Made by a program: the position numbers and the translations under genes. 64,000 bases of DNA from RI-153 sp963752935 (GTDB taxonomy: Bacteria; Chloroflexota; Anaerolineae; Caldilineales; Caldilineaceae): NCBI GenBank assembly GCA_963752935.1, contig CAVWAL010000005.1, forward strand, positions 62,001 to 126,000, given 5' to 3'. The stretch's first letter is position 1. Each line of letters begins with the position of its first letter. The notes below the pieces were generated by a model. It was not told the DNA's origin, made no database searches, and saw only the letters and a program-made list of their open reading frames with translations. Of this stretch, positions 34,387 to 42,810 are shown piece after piece.

Positions 34387-35224
34387 GCGAAGAGCGCTTT
34401 GGTCAGTGTGCCCCATTCGTCGAGCGAGAGGGTTTCGGCGCGGCGCTGTGGATCGATCCCAGCAGCCTCAAGGGCGGCGCGGGTGTGCTCTTTGGGCTGG
34501 GCAAGTCCACTGCTCAGGCTGTTGAGCAACTGCTTGCGCTTCTGTCCGAAACCGGCGCGCGCTACATCGAAAAAGCGCATAGGGTCCACATCGGCCACGG
34601 CGGGTTGCGGGCGCACGTCGAGGCGCAGCACCGCGCTGTCCACTTTGGGGCGCGGGTGGAACGCACCCGCCGGCACCTTGTTCACGATCTTAGGCACGGC
34701 GTAAAACTGGATCCCCACCGCCAGCAAGGACATATCGCCGGGCGCAGCGACGATGCGCTGTGCCACCTCGCGCTGCACCATCACGACGGCCAGCACCGGC
34801 GGCTGCGGCGCTTCCAACAGATGACGCAGCACCGCGCTGGTGATGTAGTAGGGCAGGTTGGCAACAACCTTATAGCCCGTCGTCGGTCGGCCGTCGTCTT
34901 CTCTCAACAACGTCGCCACATCCACCGTCAAAATGTCGGCGTGGACAAAGTGCACGTTGGGCTGGTCAACGAAGCGCTCGCGCAGGATGGGGATGAGGCG
35001 GTCGTCGAGTTCCACGGCAACGACGCGGCCGGCCTGTTGGGCCAGATGGCGGGTGAGCACACCTAATCCTGGGCCAACCTCGAGGACGGTGTCGGCGGGC
35101 ATGAGGTCGGCGGCAGCGGCAATGCGCGCCAGGTGCGTCTCGTCCACCAGGAAGTTTTGCCCCAGCGATTTCTTGGGATCGAGATCATACTGGCGGATGA
35201 GATCGAAGACGGAGGGGGTGTCAT
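34383..35224 (-). CDS. ksgA: 16S rRNA dimethyladenosine transferase with apparent 5' frameshift
   Basis: The main frame (34383-35147 from a GTG) has SAM motif EVGPGLGVLT, catalytic NLPYYIT and FHPRPKVDSAVLRL, diagnostic of KsgA, which dimethylates two adenosines near the 3' end of 16S rRNA. The conserved N-terminal part is readable in the same frame further upstream (FDLIRQYDLDPKKSLGQNFL) but no start codon precedes it. The only suitable ATG (35224-35222, MTPP) is in another frame; restoring one C in the C5 run at 35218-35214 joins them perfectly. This is either an assembly error or an inactivating frameshift. Coordinates assume the joined gene. Confidence 0.85.
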
Positions 35225-35295
35225 GGCGCGCTTTCGTTGCGATGAGATTCGATCAACGCTGCCAGCACAACAGATGTATCGAAGAGTATTCTCAT
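35221..35295 (-). pseudogene. Truncated VapC-like PIN toxin gene
   Basis: 24 codons from ATG 35295 begin MRILFDTSVVLAALIESH, the first strand and first helix of VapC-type PIN nucleases with the catalytic Asp in LFDTS. The frame stops at a TGA overlapping the ksgA ATG, so about 110 residues are missing. It lies 12 nt after the upstream small gene, the usual antitoxin-toxin arrangement. It should be inactive. Confidence 0.6.
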
Positions 35296-35307
35296 CGTGG
35301 CTCAGGT

Positions 35308-35613
35308 TCAAAAGGATGGAGGGGAGCTTCGCGCTCTTCTTGCATGAATGCTTCCCAGATCAAATCCTTGTGGTATCTCTCCCCTGTAAACGAGAATTCC
35401 ATCTTTTTCGATAAGGCCGGCGGCAAATTCTACAGGTTCTTCTTCTACAGATTTCAATGCTCTCTCTACTATACGCAGAGAGAGTTTTTCATCTTCCCAG
35501 TTTTCTACGACTAAAACTGTCCCTGCAGGTAGCTTGCTATGAAGATCCTCGAGGGGTCGTGCATTATTTACTTCTTCTATCTGCAACTCAATGAGTTCGC
35601 CCATACTACTCAT
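35308..35613 (-). CDS. Small protein, possible antitoxin of the truncated PIN toxin
   Basis: 101 residues; GGAGG lies 6 nt before ATG 35613. The sequence is acidic and mixed alpha/beta (MGELIELQIEEVNN, GTVLVVENWEDEKLSLRIVER, GILVYRGEIPQGFDL) with no family recognised. The adjoining PIN fragment suggests it was the antitoxin in a VapBC-like pair, but it has no clear AbrB, RHH or Phd/YefM DNA-binding pattern. A stand-alone unknown function is equally possible. Confidence 0.6.
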   Translation of the reverse strand: MSSMGELIELQIEEVNNARPLEDLHSKLPAGTVLVVENWEDEKLSLRIVERALKSVEEEPVEFAAGLIEKDGILVYRGEIPQGFDLGSIHARRARSSPPSF

Positions 35614-35773
35614 CTTCTACCTCCATTGGCTATCCGTCAGACAGCCACTTTGCTCAAGGTTCACCATAAACGTTGTTCCTTATTTTACCACAACGAAACG
35701 AGGTGTAGCCGTGGATATCTCCTGAAGGCAACACCGAATCATTGACTGTGAAACGGCAACGAAGTATCTGCCC

Positions 35774-36229
35774 TCACTGCAACCGGCAGCCTTGCGGTTT
35801 AACCTGCTGCCCGTCGTACAGGTAGAGGCAGGCAAGCGGCGGCACGTTCAACCAGAAGCTGCTACCCGGCTCTACCAGAGGCGTTGCCTCGTCTACAGTC
35901 AACTCGGTTAATGCTGTGCCATCGTTTGTTTGCGCGCAGATCGTACAGGTGTCCGTCCGAAAGAGGACACGGATGGCATCGGCGCGGATACCTGCTTCCG
36001 TCGCCAGTTGGGCGGACGCCTGCGCCAGTGAGTCGGTATTGGTCAACTGTGCCGAAAACGTGCGCGGATCGAGCGCGGCCAGCGTGGGGTTGGGGGTAGG
36101 TGGGGCGGGCGCTGTGACCGGAAGAGGATCGGCGGTCAGCCCCTGACCGTTACACGCGCCCAGGAGCAGCACGAAGCCAAACAATCCCATCCACAGCCAC
36201 ATGACGCGCCCGCCCACTCTGTCTATCAT
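35774..36229 (-). CDS. Small lipoprotein of unknown function
   Basis: 151 residues. Signal and lipobox LLLGAC (Cys26), then a Pro/Thr linker and a small domain with four cysteines: CTICAQ pair around 95, CLYLYDG and GCRLQ at the end. The pattern ADAIRVLFRTDTCTICAQTNDGTALTEL is not a family I recognise. The CxxC could be structural or metal-binding. Its ATG overlaps the stop of the degraded isomerase gene (ATGA), suggesting it formed part of that older operon. Confidence 0.7.
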   Translation of the reverse strand: MIDRVGGRVMWLWMGLFGFVLLLGACNGQGLTADPLPVTAPAPPTPNPTLAALDPRTFSAQLTNTDSLAQASAQLATEAGIRADAIRVLFRTDTCTICAQTNDGTALTELTVDEATPLVEPGSSFWLNVPPLACLYLYDGQQVKPQGCRLQ

Positions 36230-36538
36230 GCCCAGAAGGCCCGCACAGGCTCTTCTTTGATGAGTACGTTCTGCAAGAAGCTCACTGCCTTCTCGAAGCC
36301 TTCGGTCTTGGACATCAGCCCGTCCTCATGCTCGATAGAAAGGACGCCGTTGTAGCCCACCAGGCGCAGATTGCTCACCATGTCGCGCCAGACATCCTCG
36401 CCGTGCCCATACCCCACCGTGCGGAAGACCCAACTCCGTTCGGCAAAGTTGCGGTAGGATTTGTTGTCCAGCACACCGTTGACCGGTGTGTTGATCGGAT
36501 CGATCACTGAACAACACGGCAAAGACACCGAGTTTCAT
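36226..36538 (-). pseudogene. Sugar phosphate isomerase/epimerase with large internal deletion
   Basis: An ATG at 36538 with AAGGAG upstream starts MKLGVFAVLFSD, the usual N-terminus of xylose-isomerase-like TIM-barrel enzymes. After about 12 codons the reading shifts near 36505, and another frame continues NGVLDNKSYRNFAERSWVF, then RTVGYGHGEDVWRDMV and GYNGVLSIEHEDGLMS, the family C-terminus. About 200 central residues are missing and the two ends are out of frame. The gene is inactive. Its natural partner, a Gfo/Idh/MocA dehydrogenase, lies 100 nt upstream and is intact. Confidence 0.8.
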
Positions 36539-36565
36539 GACGAACTCCTTCTCTTACAGTTGGGC

Positions 36566-36639
36566 GTAAATACCACGGCGAAAATTTGGCACTCTCTGCC
36601 TCTGGTCGGAAACGTGGACAAATTCCCGCCGGGATTTAC
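36566..36639. repeat. Interspersed palindromic repeat, copy B
   Basis: Arms GTAAATACCACGGCGAAAAT (from 36566) and ATTCCCGCCGGGATTTAC (36622-36639) enclose a short centre. This copy lies between the degraded isomerase and the dehydrogenase gene. It matches copy C near 42.2 kb in both arms. Confidence 0.75.
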
Positions 36640-37631
36640 TAGGCTGTTACCGCCGGCACTGTCACCGGACCGCCCGTCTCAAACGACTTGACGGTGTTGA
36701 AGACAATCGCCAACGATTTGATGTTGTCCTGGCAGGGGGTAGCCGGGGCTTTGCCCGCGGTCACCGCTTCGTAGAATTCGTGGAGCAAGTAGGGCTGGGC
36801 GACGCGTTCGGCGGCGACTGGCGCCACCGCTTCCGGCGTTTCGCCGGTACGATAAACGGTGACCTGATCATCGCGCAGGGCGATCACGCCGCGTTCACAC
36901 TCAAAGCGCCACTGGCCATTCCACGGCGTATCCATGCCCTGTGAGCACCACGAACCGTTGTAAGAGACGGTAACATCCCCTTCAAAGCGCAGCAGCACCG
37001 AGGCTGAGGCGTCGCCGCCATACCAACTCCAGGGCGGATTCCAACTGCGCCCGTAGATCCAAATCGGATCGAGGGCGAGGAAGTAGCGCATCATGTCGAA
37101 ATGGTGGATCGACATATCGATGATCAGCGGATAAGGCATCTCCTCGCGGAAGCCGCCAAAGTGGGGGCCGCGGAAGAACTCCACGGTCACGGCGCCGATC
37201 CGTCCCAGATCTGCGCTTGCCAGCGTTTGCTTCAGGGTGAGCGCAGGCACGCTGTAGCGGTAGTTCTGCGTCACCATATGGAGGACGCCGGTGCGGTCGG
37301 CGGCGTCCACAATATCCTGCGCCGCCTGGAGTGTGTCCGCCAAGGGTTTCTCCGAAAGGACCGGCACTCCTGCTTCCAACGCCATAATCGACACGTCCCG
37401 GTGGAACTGGGGCGGGGTGACGTTGATAATGCCGTCGACTGGTACCGCATTCAACGCGTCCGCCAGCGACGGGAAGATGATTGCCGGGTCGAGGCCATAT
37501 TTTTCGGCCTGTTCGCCGGCGATGCGCTGGTTGATTTCGACAAAACCGGAATACTCGACCTCGGGCGAAGCCTGGACAGCGCGTAGCCAGGCATTGCCCA
37601 TGCCACCCATCCCAACTTGAACGACTTTCAT
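36639..37631 (-). CDS. Gfo/Idh/MocA-family oxidoreductase
   Basis: 330 residues. The N-terminal Rossmann domain begins MKVVQVGMGGMGNAWLRAV; the family EKP motif is VLSEKPLADT (about 90-100); the C-terminal alpha/beta domain has DMSIHHFDMMRYFL with the catalytic-region His. Such enzymes oxidise sugars, inositols or their phosphates with NAD(P). Flanking remnants of a sugar isomerase and an ABC sugar permease show it once belonged to a carbohydrate uptake and catabolism operon. The gene itself appears intact; whether it is still expressed is unknown. Its last bases meet repeat copy B. Confidence 0.9.
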   Translation of the reverse strand: MKVVQVGMGGMGNAWLRAVQASPEVEYSGFVEINQRIAGEQAEKYGLDPAIIFPSLADALNAVPVDGIINVTPPQFHRDVSIMALEAGVPVLSEKPLADTLQAAQDIVDAADRTGVLHMVTQNYRYSVPALTLKQTLASADLGRIGAVTVEFFRGPHFGGFREEMPYPLIIDMSIHHFDMMRYFLALDPIWIYGRSWNPPWSWYGGDASASVLLRFEGDVTVSYNGSWCSQGMDTPWNGQWRFECERGVIALRDDQVTVYRTGETPEAVAPVAAERVAQPYLLHEFYEAVTAGKAPATPCQDNIKSLAIVFNTVKSFETGGPVTVPAVTA

Positions 37632-37750
37632 TGTGAGGACCTTACTTGTCTGTGTTTTGAAAGATAGTCAAACAACTTGTCGGTACATTTAAGAGAGCAG
37701 GTAAATTCAGGAGATCAGGCGTGAATGTAGGAGATCGGGCGACGGCGAAA

Positions 37751-37915
37751 TCAGCCCTTGACGCCAGAAACAACGATACCTTGCACAAAATAGCGTTGTG
37801 CTAAGAAGAATATCACGATAGTCGGCAGCACTGCCAGCAGGGAGGCGGCCATCAACATGCCGGGGGAATTACCCCACAAAAACAAAATCCCCGGCAGCTT
37901 GATCGGTGTGATCAT
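37751..37915 (-). pseudogene. C-terminal remnant of a carbohydrate ABC transporter permease
   Basis: 54 codons from ATG 37915 end with GMLMAASLLAVLPTIVIFF, then LAQRYFVQGIVVSGVKG and TGA. This is the conserved last helix and tail of MalG-type sugar permeases. The preceding residues (MITPIKLPGILFLWGN) do not continue the family, so the first four-fifths of the gene are lost. It is on the same strand as, and upstream of, the Gfo/Idh/MocA gene. Confidence 0.75.
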
Positions 37916-37956
37916 CGAGCGCCGGGGAATCTATGCTTGCCATAGCGTGGAATCTG

Positions 37957-39759
37957 TTAGTCGTCGTCGCCGAGACGCAAGACAGACATAAAGGCTTCTT
38001 GTGGAATTTCGACCGAACCGACCATCTTCATACGCTTTTTGCCCTCTTTCTGCTTTTCGAGCAACTTGCGCTTGCGGGTGATGTCGCCCCCGTAACACTT
38101 GGCGAGCACGTCCTTGCGCATGGCCTGCACATTGGCGCGGCTGATGATCTTGGTGCCCACGGCAGCCTGGATGGGTACGACAAACATCTGGCGCGGGATG
38201 ATTTCCTTCATCTTGCTGACCAGTTTCTGGCCCTTGGTCTGGGCATCATCACGGTGGATGATGACACTGAGTGCGTCTACAGGGTAGGCGTTGACCAGAA
38301 CATCGAGTTTCACCATGTCAGAAGGGCGGTATTGATCGATGGTATAGTCCATGCTGGCATAGCCGCGTGTGCGCGCCTTGAGTTCGTTGTAGAAGTCGAC
38401 AATGATCTCGGAAAGCGGCATGTAGTAGGAAAGCTCTACGCGCTTGGTGTCGAGCCATGTCTGATTCTTGACCTCGCCGCGGCGACGGGTCACCAGTTCC
38501 ATCACCGGCCCGATATACTCGGCAGGAGTGAAAATGTGCAGATCGCACCAGGGTTCCTCGATGTGTTCGATCAAGGTTGGGTCGGGCAGATCCGCCGGGC
38601 TGTCGATGGTGATCATCTCGCCGCTGGTTTTGAGCACGCGATACGCCACCGATGGCGCCGTGAAGATGATGTCGAGATCATACTCACGCTCCAACCGCTC
38701 CTGTACAATCTCCATGTGGAAGAGCCCCAGGAAGCCAAGGCGAAAGCCAAAGCCCAGCGCCTGACTGGTTTCTGGTTCATAGGAGAGCGCAGCATCGTTG
38801 AGTTGCAGCTTTTCCAGCGCGTCACGCAGATCGGGATAGTCATCGGCGTCCGATGGATAAAGACCGGCGAAGACCATAGGCTTCATCGGTTCGTAGCCGG
38901 GCAGTGCCTTATCCGCGGGTCGGGCAGCCAGGGTGAGGGTGTCGCCTACGTCCAGATCCTGCACGCTCTTCAGACCGGTAGCGACATAGCCCACTTCACC
39001 CGCCGAGAGGTGACCTGTCTTGATCAGCGATGGCGAGAGGACGCCCACTTCGATGGGTTCCATCTTGATCTTGCTGGACATGGCGAAAAGTTCCGCCGTG
39101 CCGTTGATCTGCCCGTTGATGACGCGCACGTAGGCGATCACACCCTTGTACGGATCGTAGTGGCAGTCAAAAACGAGTGCCTGCAGCGGTGCATCAATGC
39201 TGCCTTTCGGGGCAGGCACATGCAGTACCACCTGCTCTAGCACCTTTTCAATGTTGAGGCCGCTCTTCGCACTGATCGAGGGGATATCTTCGGCGGCGAC
39301 GCCGAGAAGGCTTTCGATCTCCTCGGCCACTTCATCCGGCCGCGCCGCGGGCAGATCGATCTTGTTGAGCACGGGGATGATGGTCAGATCCAACTCCATC
39401 GCCGCAAAGAGATGCGCCATGGTCTGCGCCTGAATCCCCTGCGAGGCATCCACCACCAGCACGGCACCTTCACACGCCTGCAAGGCTCGCTTGACCTCAT
39501 AGGTAAAGTCCACATGGCCGGGAGTGTCGATCAGATTGATTTCGTACTCCTGGCCGTCCTGTTTGTAGATCATGCGCACGGCGCTGGCCTTGATCGTGAC
39601 CCCTTTTTCACGCTCCAGGTCCATCGAGTCGAGAAGTTGTTCCTTCATCTCGCGCTCGGTGATCGTGCCTGTCAACTGGAGCAGGCGATCGGCCAACGTA
39701 CTCTTGCCGTGGTCAATATGGGCGATGATACAAAAATTGCGGATGTGATCTAGGTTCAT
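37957..39759 (-). CDS. lepA: Elongation factor 4 (LepA)
   Basis: 600 residues, full length for the family. GTPase motifs: G1 AHIDHGKSTLADRL, G3 DTPGHVDF, G4 NKIDL. The LepA-specific C-terminal domain is present (VGTKIISRANVQAMRKDVLAKCYGGDITRKRKLLEKQKEGKKRMK in two parts). It catalyses back-translocation or remodelling of stalled ribosomes. A short gap (13 nt) separates it from the upstream sugar epimerase gene on the same strand. Confidence 0.97.
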   Translation of the reverse strand: MNLDHIRNFCIIAHIDHGKSTLADRLLQLTGTITEREMKEQLLDSMDLEREKGVTIKASAVRMIYKQDGQEYEINLIDTPGHVDFTYEVKRALQACEGAVLVVDASQGIQAQTMAHLFAAMELDLTIIPVLNKIDLPAARPDEVAEEIESLLGVAAEDIPSISAKSGLNIEKVLEQVVLHVPAPKGSIDAPLQALVFDCHYDPYKGVIAYVRVINGQINGTAELFAMSSKIKMEPIEVGVLSPSLIKTGHLSAGEVGYVATGLKSVQDLDVGDTLTLAARPADKALPGYEPMKPMVFAGLYPSDADDYPDLRDALEKLQLNDAALSYEPETSQALGFGFRLGFLGLFHMEIVQERLEREYDLDIIFTAPSVAYRVLKTSGEMITIDSPADLPDPTLIEHIEEPWCDLHIFTPAEYIGPVMELVTRRRGEVKNQTWLDTKRVELSYYMPLSEIIVDFYNELKARTRGYASMDYTIDQYRPSDMVKLDVLVNAYPVDALSVIIHRDDAQTKGQKLVSKMKEIIPRQMFVVPIQAAVGTKIISRANVQAMRKDVLAKCYGGDITRKRKLLEKQKEGKKRMKMVGSVEIPQEAFMSVLRLGDDD

Positions 39760-39772
39760 AAAAATTCAGTCT

Positions 39773-40711
39773 TTACCTTTTTCCCAACTTTTTAGCAAAG
39801 TAATCAATTGTCGGCGCCAGGCCGGCATCGAGAGTGACCGCAGGCTCCCAGCCGAGGATCGTGCGTGCGCGCGTAATGTCGGGCTGGCGCTGCTGCGGAT
39901 CGTCTTTGGGCAGGGGTTTATGGATGATGCCTGCCTTATTCCCTATAATAGCATTGATGCGTTCGGCGAACTGTAAGATCGTTAGTTCGGCCGGGTTGCC
40001 AATATTAACCGGATCCACTTCGTTGCTCATGAGCAGACGGTAAATGCCGTCCACCAGGTCGGTGACGTAGCAGAACGAGCGCGTCTGGTTCCCCTCGCCA
40101 TAAACGGTGAGCGGTTCGCCATGCAACGCCTGTTTGATGAAGTTCGGTACGACACGACCGTCGTTCAGCCGCATACGCGGCCCATAGGTGTTGAAGATGC
40201 GCACAATGCGTGTGTCCACCCCGTGCGCCCGATGATAGGCCATGGTCATGGCTTCAGAGAACCGTTTGGCTTCATCGTAAACCCCGCGCGGGCCGATCGG
40301 GTTGACGTTACCCCAATAACTCTCTTGCTGAGGGTGCACAAGCGGATCGCCGTAGATCTCACTGGTGCTGGCCAGAAGGATGCGCGCGCCCTTCGCCAGT
40401 GCCAATCCCAGCGCGTTGTGCGTCCCCAGGCTGCCGACCTTCAAGGTTTGGATGGGCAGTTCCAGATAGTCGACAGGGCTGGCCGGGCTGGCAAAATGTA
40501 AAATTGCATCCAGCGGCCCTTGCAAATAGATATAGTTGGTCACATCATGGCGGACAAAGCGGAAGTGCTCATGGTCGGCAAGATGCGCGATGTTGTCCGT
40601 GCTGCCTGTGATCAGGTTGTCCATGGCGATCACGGAGTGCCCCTCGCGCAAGAGCCGCTCGCATAGATGGCTCCCCAAAAAACCGGCCCCGCCGGTGACC
40701 AAAACTCGCAT
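39773..40711 (-). CDS. NAD-dependent epimerase/UDP-glucuronate decarboxylase-like
   Basis: 312 residues from ATG 40711 with AAGGA upstream. NAD-binding TGGAGFLGSHLCERLL, catalytic Ser/Thr in ASTSEIYGDP and YDEAKR with Tyr and Lys. The pattern SPASPVDYLELPIQTLKVGSLGTHN and the middle section NTYGPRMRLNDGRVVPNFIKQAL match UDP-glucuronate decarboxylases (UXS), which make UDP-xylose. It could feed the glycan locus further right. A dTDP-glucose dehydratase is less likely. Confidence 0.9.
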   Translation of the reverse strand: MRVLVTGGAGFLGSHLCERLLREGHSVIAMDNLITGSTDNIAHLADHEHFRFVRHDVTNYIYLQGPLDAILHFASPASPVDYLELPIQTLKVGSLGTHNALGLALAKGARILLASTSEIYGDPLVHPQQESYWGNVNPIGPRGVYDEAKRFSEAMTMAYHRAHGVDTRIVRIFNTYGPRMRLNDGRVVPNFIKQALHGEPLTVYGEGNQTRSFCYVTDLVDGIYRLLMSNEVDPVNIGNPAELTILQFAERINAIIGNKAGIIHKPLPKDDPQQRQPDITRARTILGWEPAVTLDAGLAPTIDYFAKKLGKR

Positions 40712-40787
40712 GGAACGGTCCTTTCGTCTATCATTGAGGAAGAATTGTGATTTCGCCGTCAATCCACCCAGCTTTGGCCAGAACCGC

Positions 40788-41519
40788 ATGTACCCATTTT
40801 TACCGCTTGGCCCCTTGTCGATCCCTACTGCGCCACTCTTCGCTATCCTCGCCGGGTGGCTTGGCATCAGCATGATGGCCCGCGCCGGCGCAAAGCAGGG
40901 GATGAACCCTGATCAGGTTTCAAATGCCGGATTTATCGCGCTGGCGTCGGGTATCATTGTAGCCCGACTGTGGCACGTGGTCCAGTTTTGGGCTATCTAT
41001 CTGGAAGAACCACTGTTGGCGATCAGCTTGCGCCCGGGCGGCATGGCGCTGACACCGGGAATAGTGGCAGCCCTGGTGGGTGGCTATGCCTATCTGCTCT
41101 ACGCCAAACTGGATCCGCTGAAGGTGCTGGCAGCGCTAGGCTTGGGGCTGATGGTGGGTGACGCCCTCTGGCAGATCGGCGCCTTCTTGACAGGCGAGGT
41201 GGTTGGGCTGGCCAGTTCGGTGCCGTGGGCGCTGCCCTATTTCGACGAACTACTGCACCCGGTGGCCCTGTACCGGGCCGCAGGCACATTGGCCGTCGCT
41301 GCGGCAATCTTCTTTGGGGCCGACTTTCGACATCCAGGACGAGTGTTTCTACTCAGTCTGCTTGGCTACAGCGTCGTGCGGCTGTTGACAGACGCCTTTG
41401 TGGCCGATGCCGCTCAACTTGGAACGTACCGTGTCACCCAGATCGTGGCGTTCGCCCTCGCATTGGGGGCAGCATTCCTGCTTAGCCGCACTCCCCCACG
41501 CCGTTCTCCTCTTGAATAA
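40788..41519 (+). CDS. Lgt-family (prolipoprotein diacylglyceryl transferase-like) membrane protein
   Basis: 243 residues with about six or seven helices. HPVALYRA near residue 164 corresponds to the HPxxLYE motif of Lgt, and RLWHVVQFW near 60 corresponds to the conserved Arg segment. The full Lgt signature around GRxGNF is not clear, and the sequence is shorter than typical Lgt (about 260-290). It may be the acyl transferase for the many lipoproteins here or a paralog. It is divergent from the UXS-like gene and converges on the thiamine pyrophosphokinase gene with a 38-nt overlap. Confidence 0.75.
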   Translation: MYPFLPLGPLSIPTAPLFAILAGWLGISMMARAGAKQGMNPDQVSNAGFIALASGIIVARLWHVVQFWAIYLEEPLLAISLRPGGMALTPGIVAALVGGYAYLLYAKLDPLKVLAALGLGLMVGDALWQIGAFLTGEVVGLASSVPWALPYFDELLHPVALYRAAGTLAVAAAIFFGADFRHPGRVFLLSLLGYSVVRLLTDAFVADAAQLGTYRVTQIVAFALALGAAFLLSRTPPRRSPLE

Positions 41520-42150
41520 CCAGCAGAATGCCACTTTCGATGGTGATGCTCGCCGGGATTTGAGCGATCACATTGCTGATGCCACGCGTCGTGCCCAAAG
41601 ACAACGTGGCATCGGTTAGCGGGTACTCTAGACCGCTGTAGGTGACGCCCGTCACTTGTTGGCTGAGCGGCACCACACTGACCAGGCTCCCTACCGGCGT
41701 GGCAAGCGAGAAGGACTCGCCGTCTCGCATGACTTGCAAGGTCTGACGCCCGTCGGCGAGAACGATAGGCACCGGCCAGTCGCGCCGCGCCGAAATGAGC
41801 AGATTGGCCAACGTCTGATCCAGCCGTCCGCCCAGGGCACCCATGAGGAGAATTTCGGAAACGCCCTCACGCACGGCGCGATCCACGGCCAATTCCAGAT
41901 CGGTCTTGTCCTTGCGCACCGGGTAACGCTCGGCCACTACGCCCTGGGCTTCGAGATCGGCCAACATGTCGGCGGGGATGCTGTCCATGTCGCCAACGAT
42001 GACATCGGGCAGCAGATCCAGCGCCAGACAATGACGGGTGCCGCCGTCGGCGCCGATCAGGAAATCATTTGGGCGAAGGCGCGCTTGCAGCCAGGCGTAG
42101 TCCTGCACAGTTCCATTGACAAAAATCACAGCACGACGGTGATCGGCCAA
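41482..42150 (-). CDS. thiN: Thiamine pyrophosphokinase
   Basis: 222 residues from a TTG at 42150; a GTG at 42129 is the alternative. Motifs are GADGGTRHCLALDLLPDVIVGDMDSI and KDKTDLELAVD in the catalytic domain, then LGGRLDQTLANLL and a beta-rich thiamine-binding domain with TRGISNVI. It transfers pyrophosphate from ATP to thiamine to give thiamine diphosphate. The 3' end overlaps the convergent Lgt-like gene. No TPP riboswitch was seen. Confidence 0.92.
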   Translation of the reverse strand: MADHRRAVIFVNGTVQDYAWLQARLRPNDFLIGADGGTRHCLALDLLPDVIVGDMDSIPADMLADLEAQGVVAERYPVRKDKTDLELAVDRAVREGVSEILLMGALGGRLDQTLANLLISARRDWPVPIVLADGRQTLQVMRDGESFSLATPVGSLVSVVPLSQQVTGVTYSGLEYPLTDATLSLGTTRGISNVIAQIPASITIESGILLVIQEENGVGECG

Positions 42151-42184
42151 GTTCTGCGGTCCATTCTATCTAGTGCATTGCGGA

Positions 42185-42250
42185 TGAAACACCACGGCGG
42201 AAATCGGGCATCTGTACCACCGTATCGGCCTATTTCCGCCGGGATTTACG
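42185..42250. repeat. Interspersed palindromic repeat, copy C
   Basis: CACCACGGCGGAAAT and ATTTCCGCCGGGATTT are inverted arms around about 33 nt. The end sequences GAAACACC and GGATTTACG match copy B. It sits between the thiN start and the DUF456 stop. Confidence 0.75.
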
Positions 42251-42263
42251 AGCGAGGCGGGTT

Positions 42264-42776
42264 TTACAGGAAGGCCTGGGTGGCAAAGATGGTGAGCATC
42301 AAGATGGCGACCCCCAGTTCCACGAGCATGGCCAGCAGGTAGCCGCCAATGTAGGCACGGACGGCGCGGGTGGCTGCGGCGCGATCGCCTTTTTGCTGGT
42401 ACTCCATATACCAGAGCGCCGTCACCGCACCGAGCAGAGCGCCGATCACCGTGCCGATGACGGGGATGACGCTGAGCACAACCGCGCCGGCCAACCCGCC
42501 GAGAATGGCGACGCCAATTGAACGCCAGCCTGTTCCAGAACGGCGGCTGCTCAAGGCGGTCAGCGCCAGATCACTGCCCCAGGCGATGATGGTGAGCACG
42601 CCGAGCAGTAGCAGCGTGGGCCAGCCTATCCGTACAAAACCATCTCCCCAGGCCCACAGGAAGGCGCCTATCCAAATAAAGACTGGTCCCGGCAGCACGG
42701 GCACAACTGCGCCCACCAGCCCCAGGAAGATGAAGACATACCCAATTGCAGCGAGAACGGGGAAGATCTCTTGCAT
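42264..42776 (-). CDS. DUF456 membrane protein
   Basis: 170 residues; AAGGGAA precedes ATG 42776. Four or five hydrophobic segments and glycine-rich repeats (GLVGAVVPVLPGPVFIWIGAFL, GGLAGAVV, IGTVIGALLGAV) match DUF456, a family of small membrane proteins of unknown role. It follows the NAD(P)HX epimerase gene by 34 nt and probably shares its transcript. Confidence 0.9.
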   Translation of the reverse strand: MQEIFPVLAAIGYVFIFLGLVGAVVPVLPGPVFIWIGAFLWAWGDGFVRIGWPTLLLLGVLTIIAWGSDLALTALSSRRSGTGWRSIGVAILGGLAGAVVLSVIPVIGTVIGALLGAVTALWYMEYQQKGDRAAATRAVRAYIGGYLLAMLVELGVAILMLTIFATQAFL

Positions 42777-42810
42777 GGCAAATTCCCTTTCATTCAAGAA
42801 CAGTACCAAT

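Noticed and set aside
37933..39240. Long forward open frame of 435 codons
   Set aside because: It is antisense to lepA and shows no family-like sequence; high GC at codon position three creates such frames.
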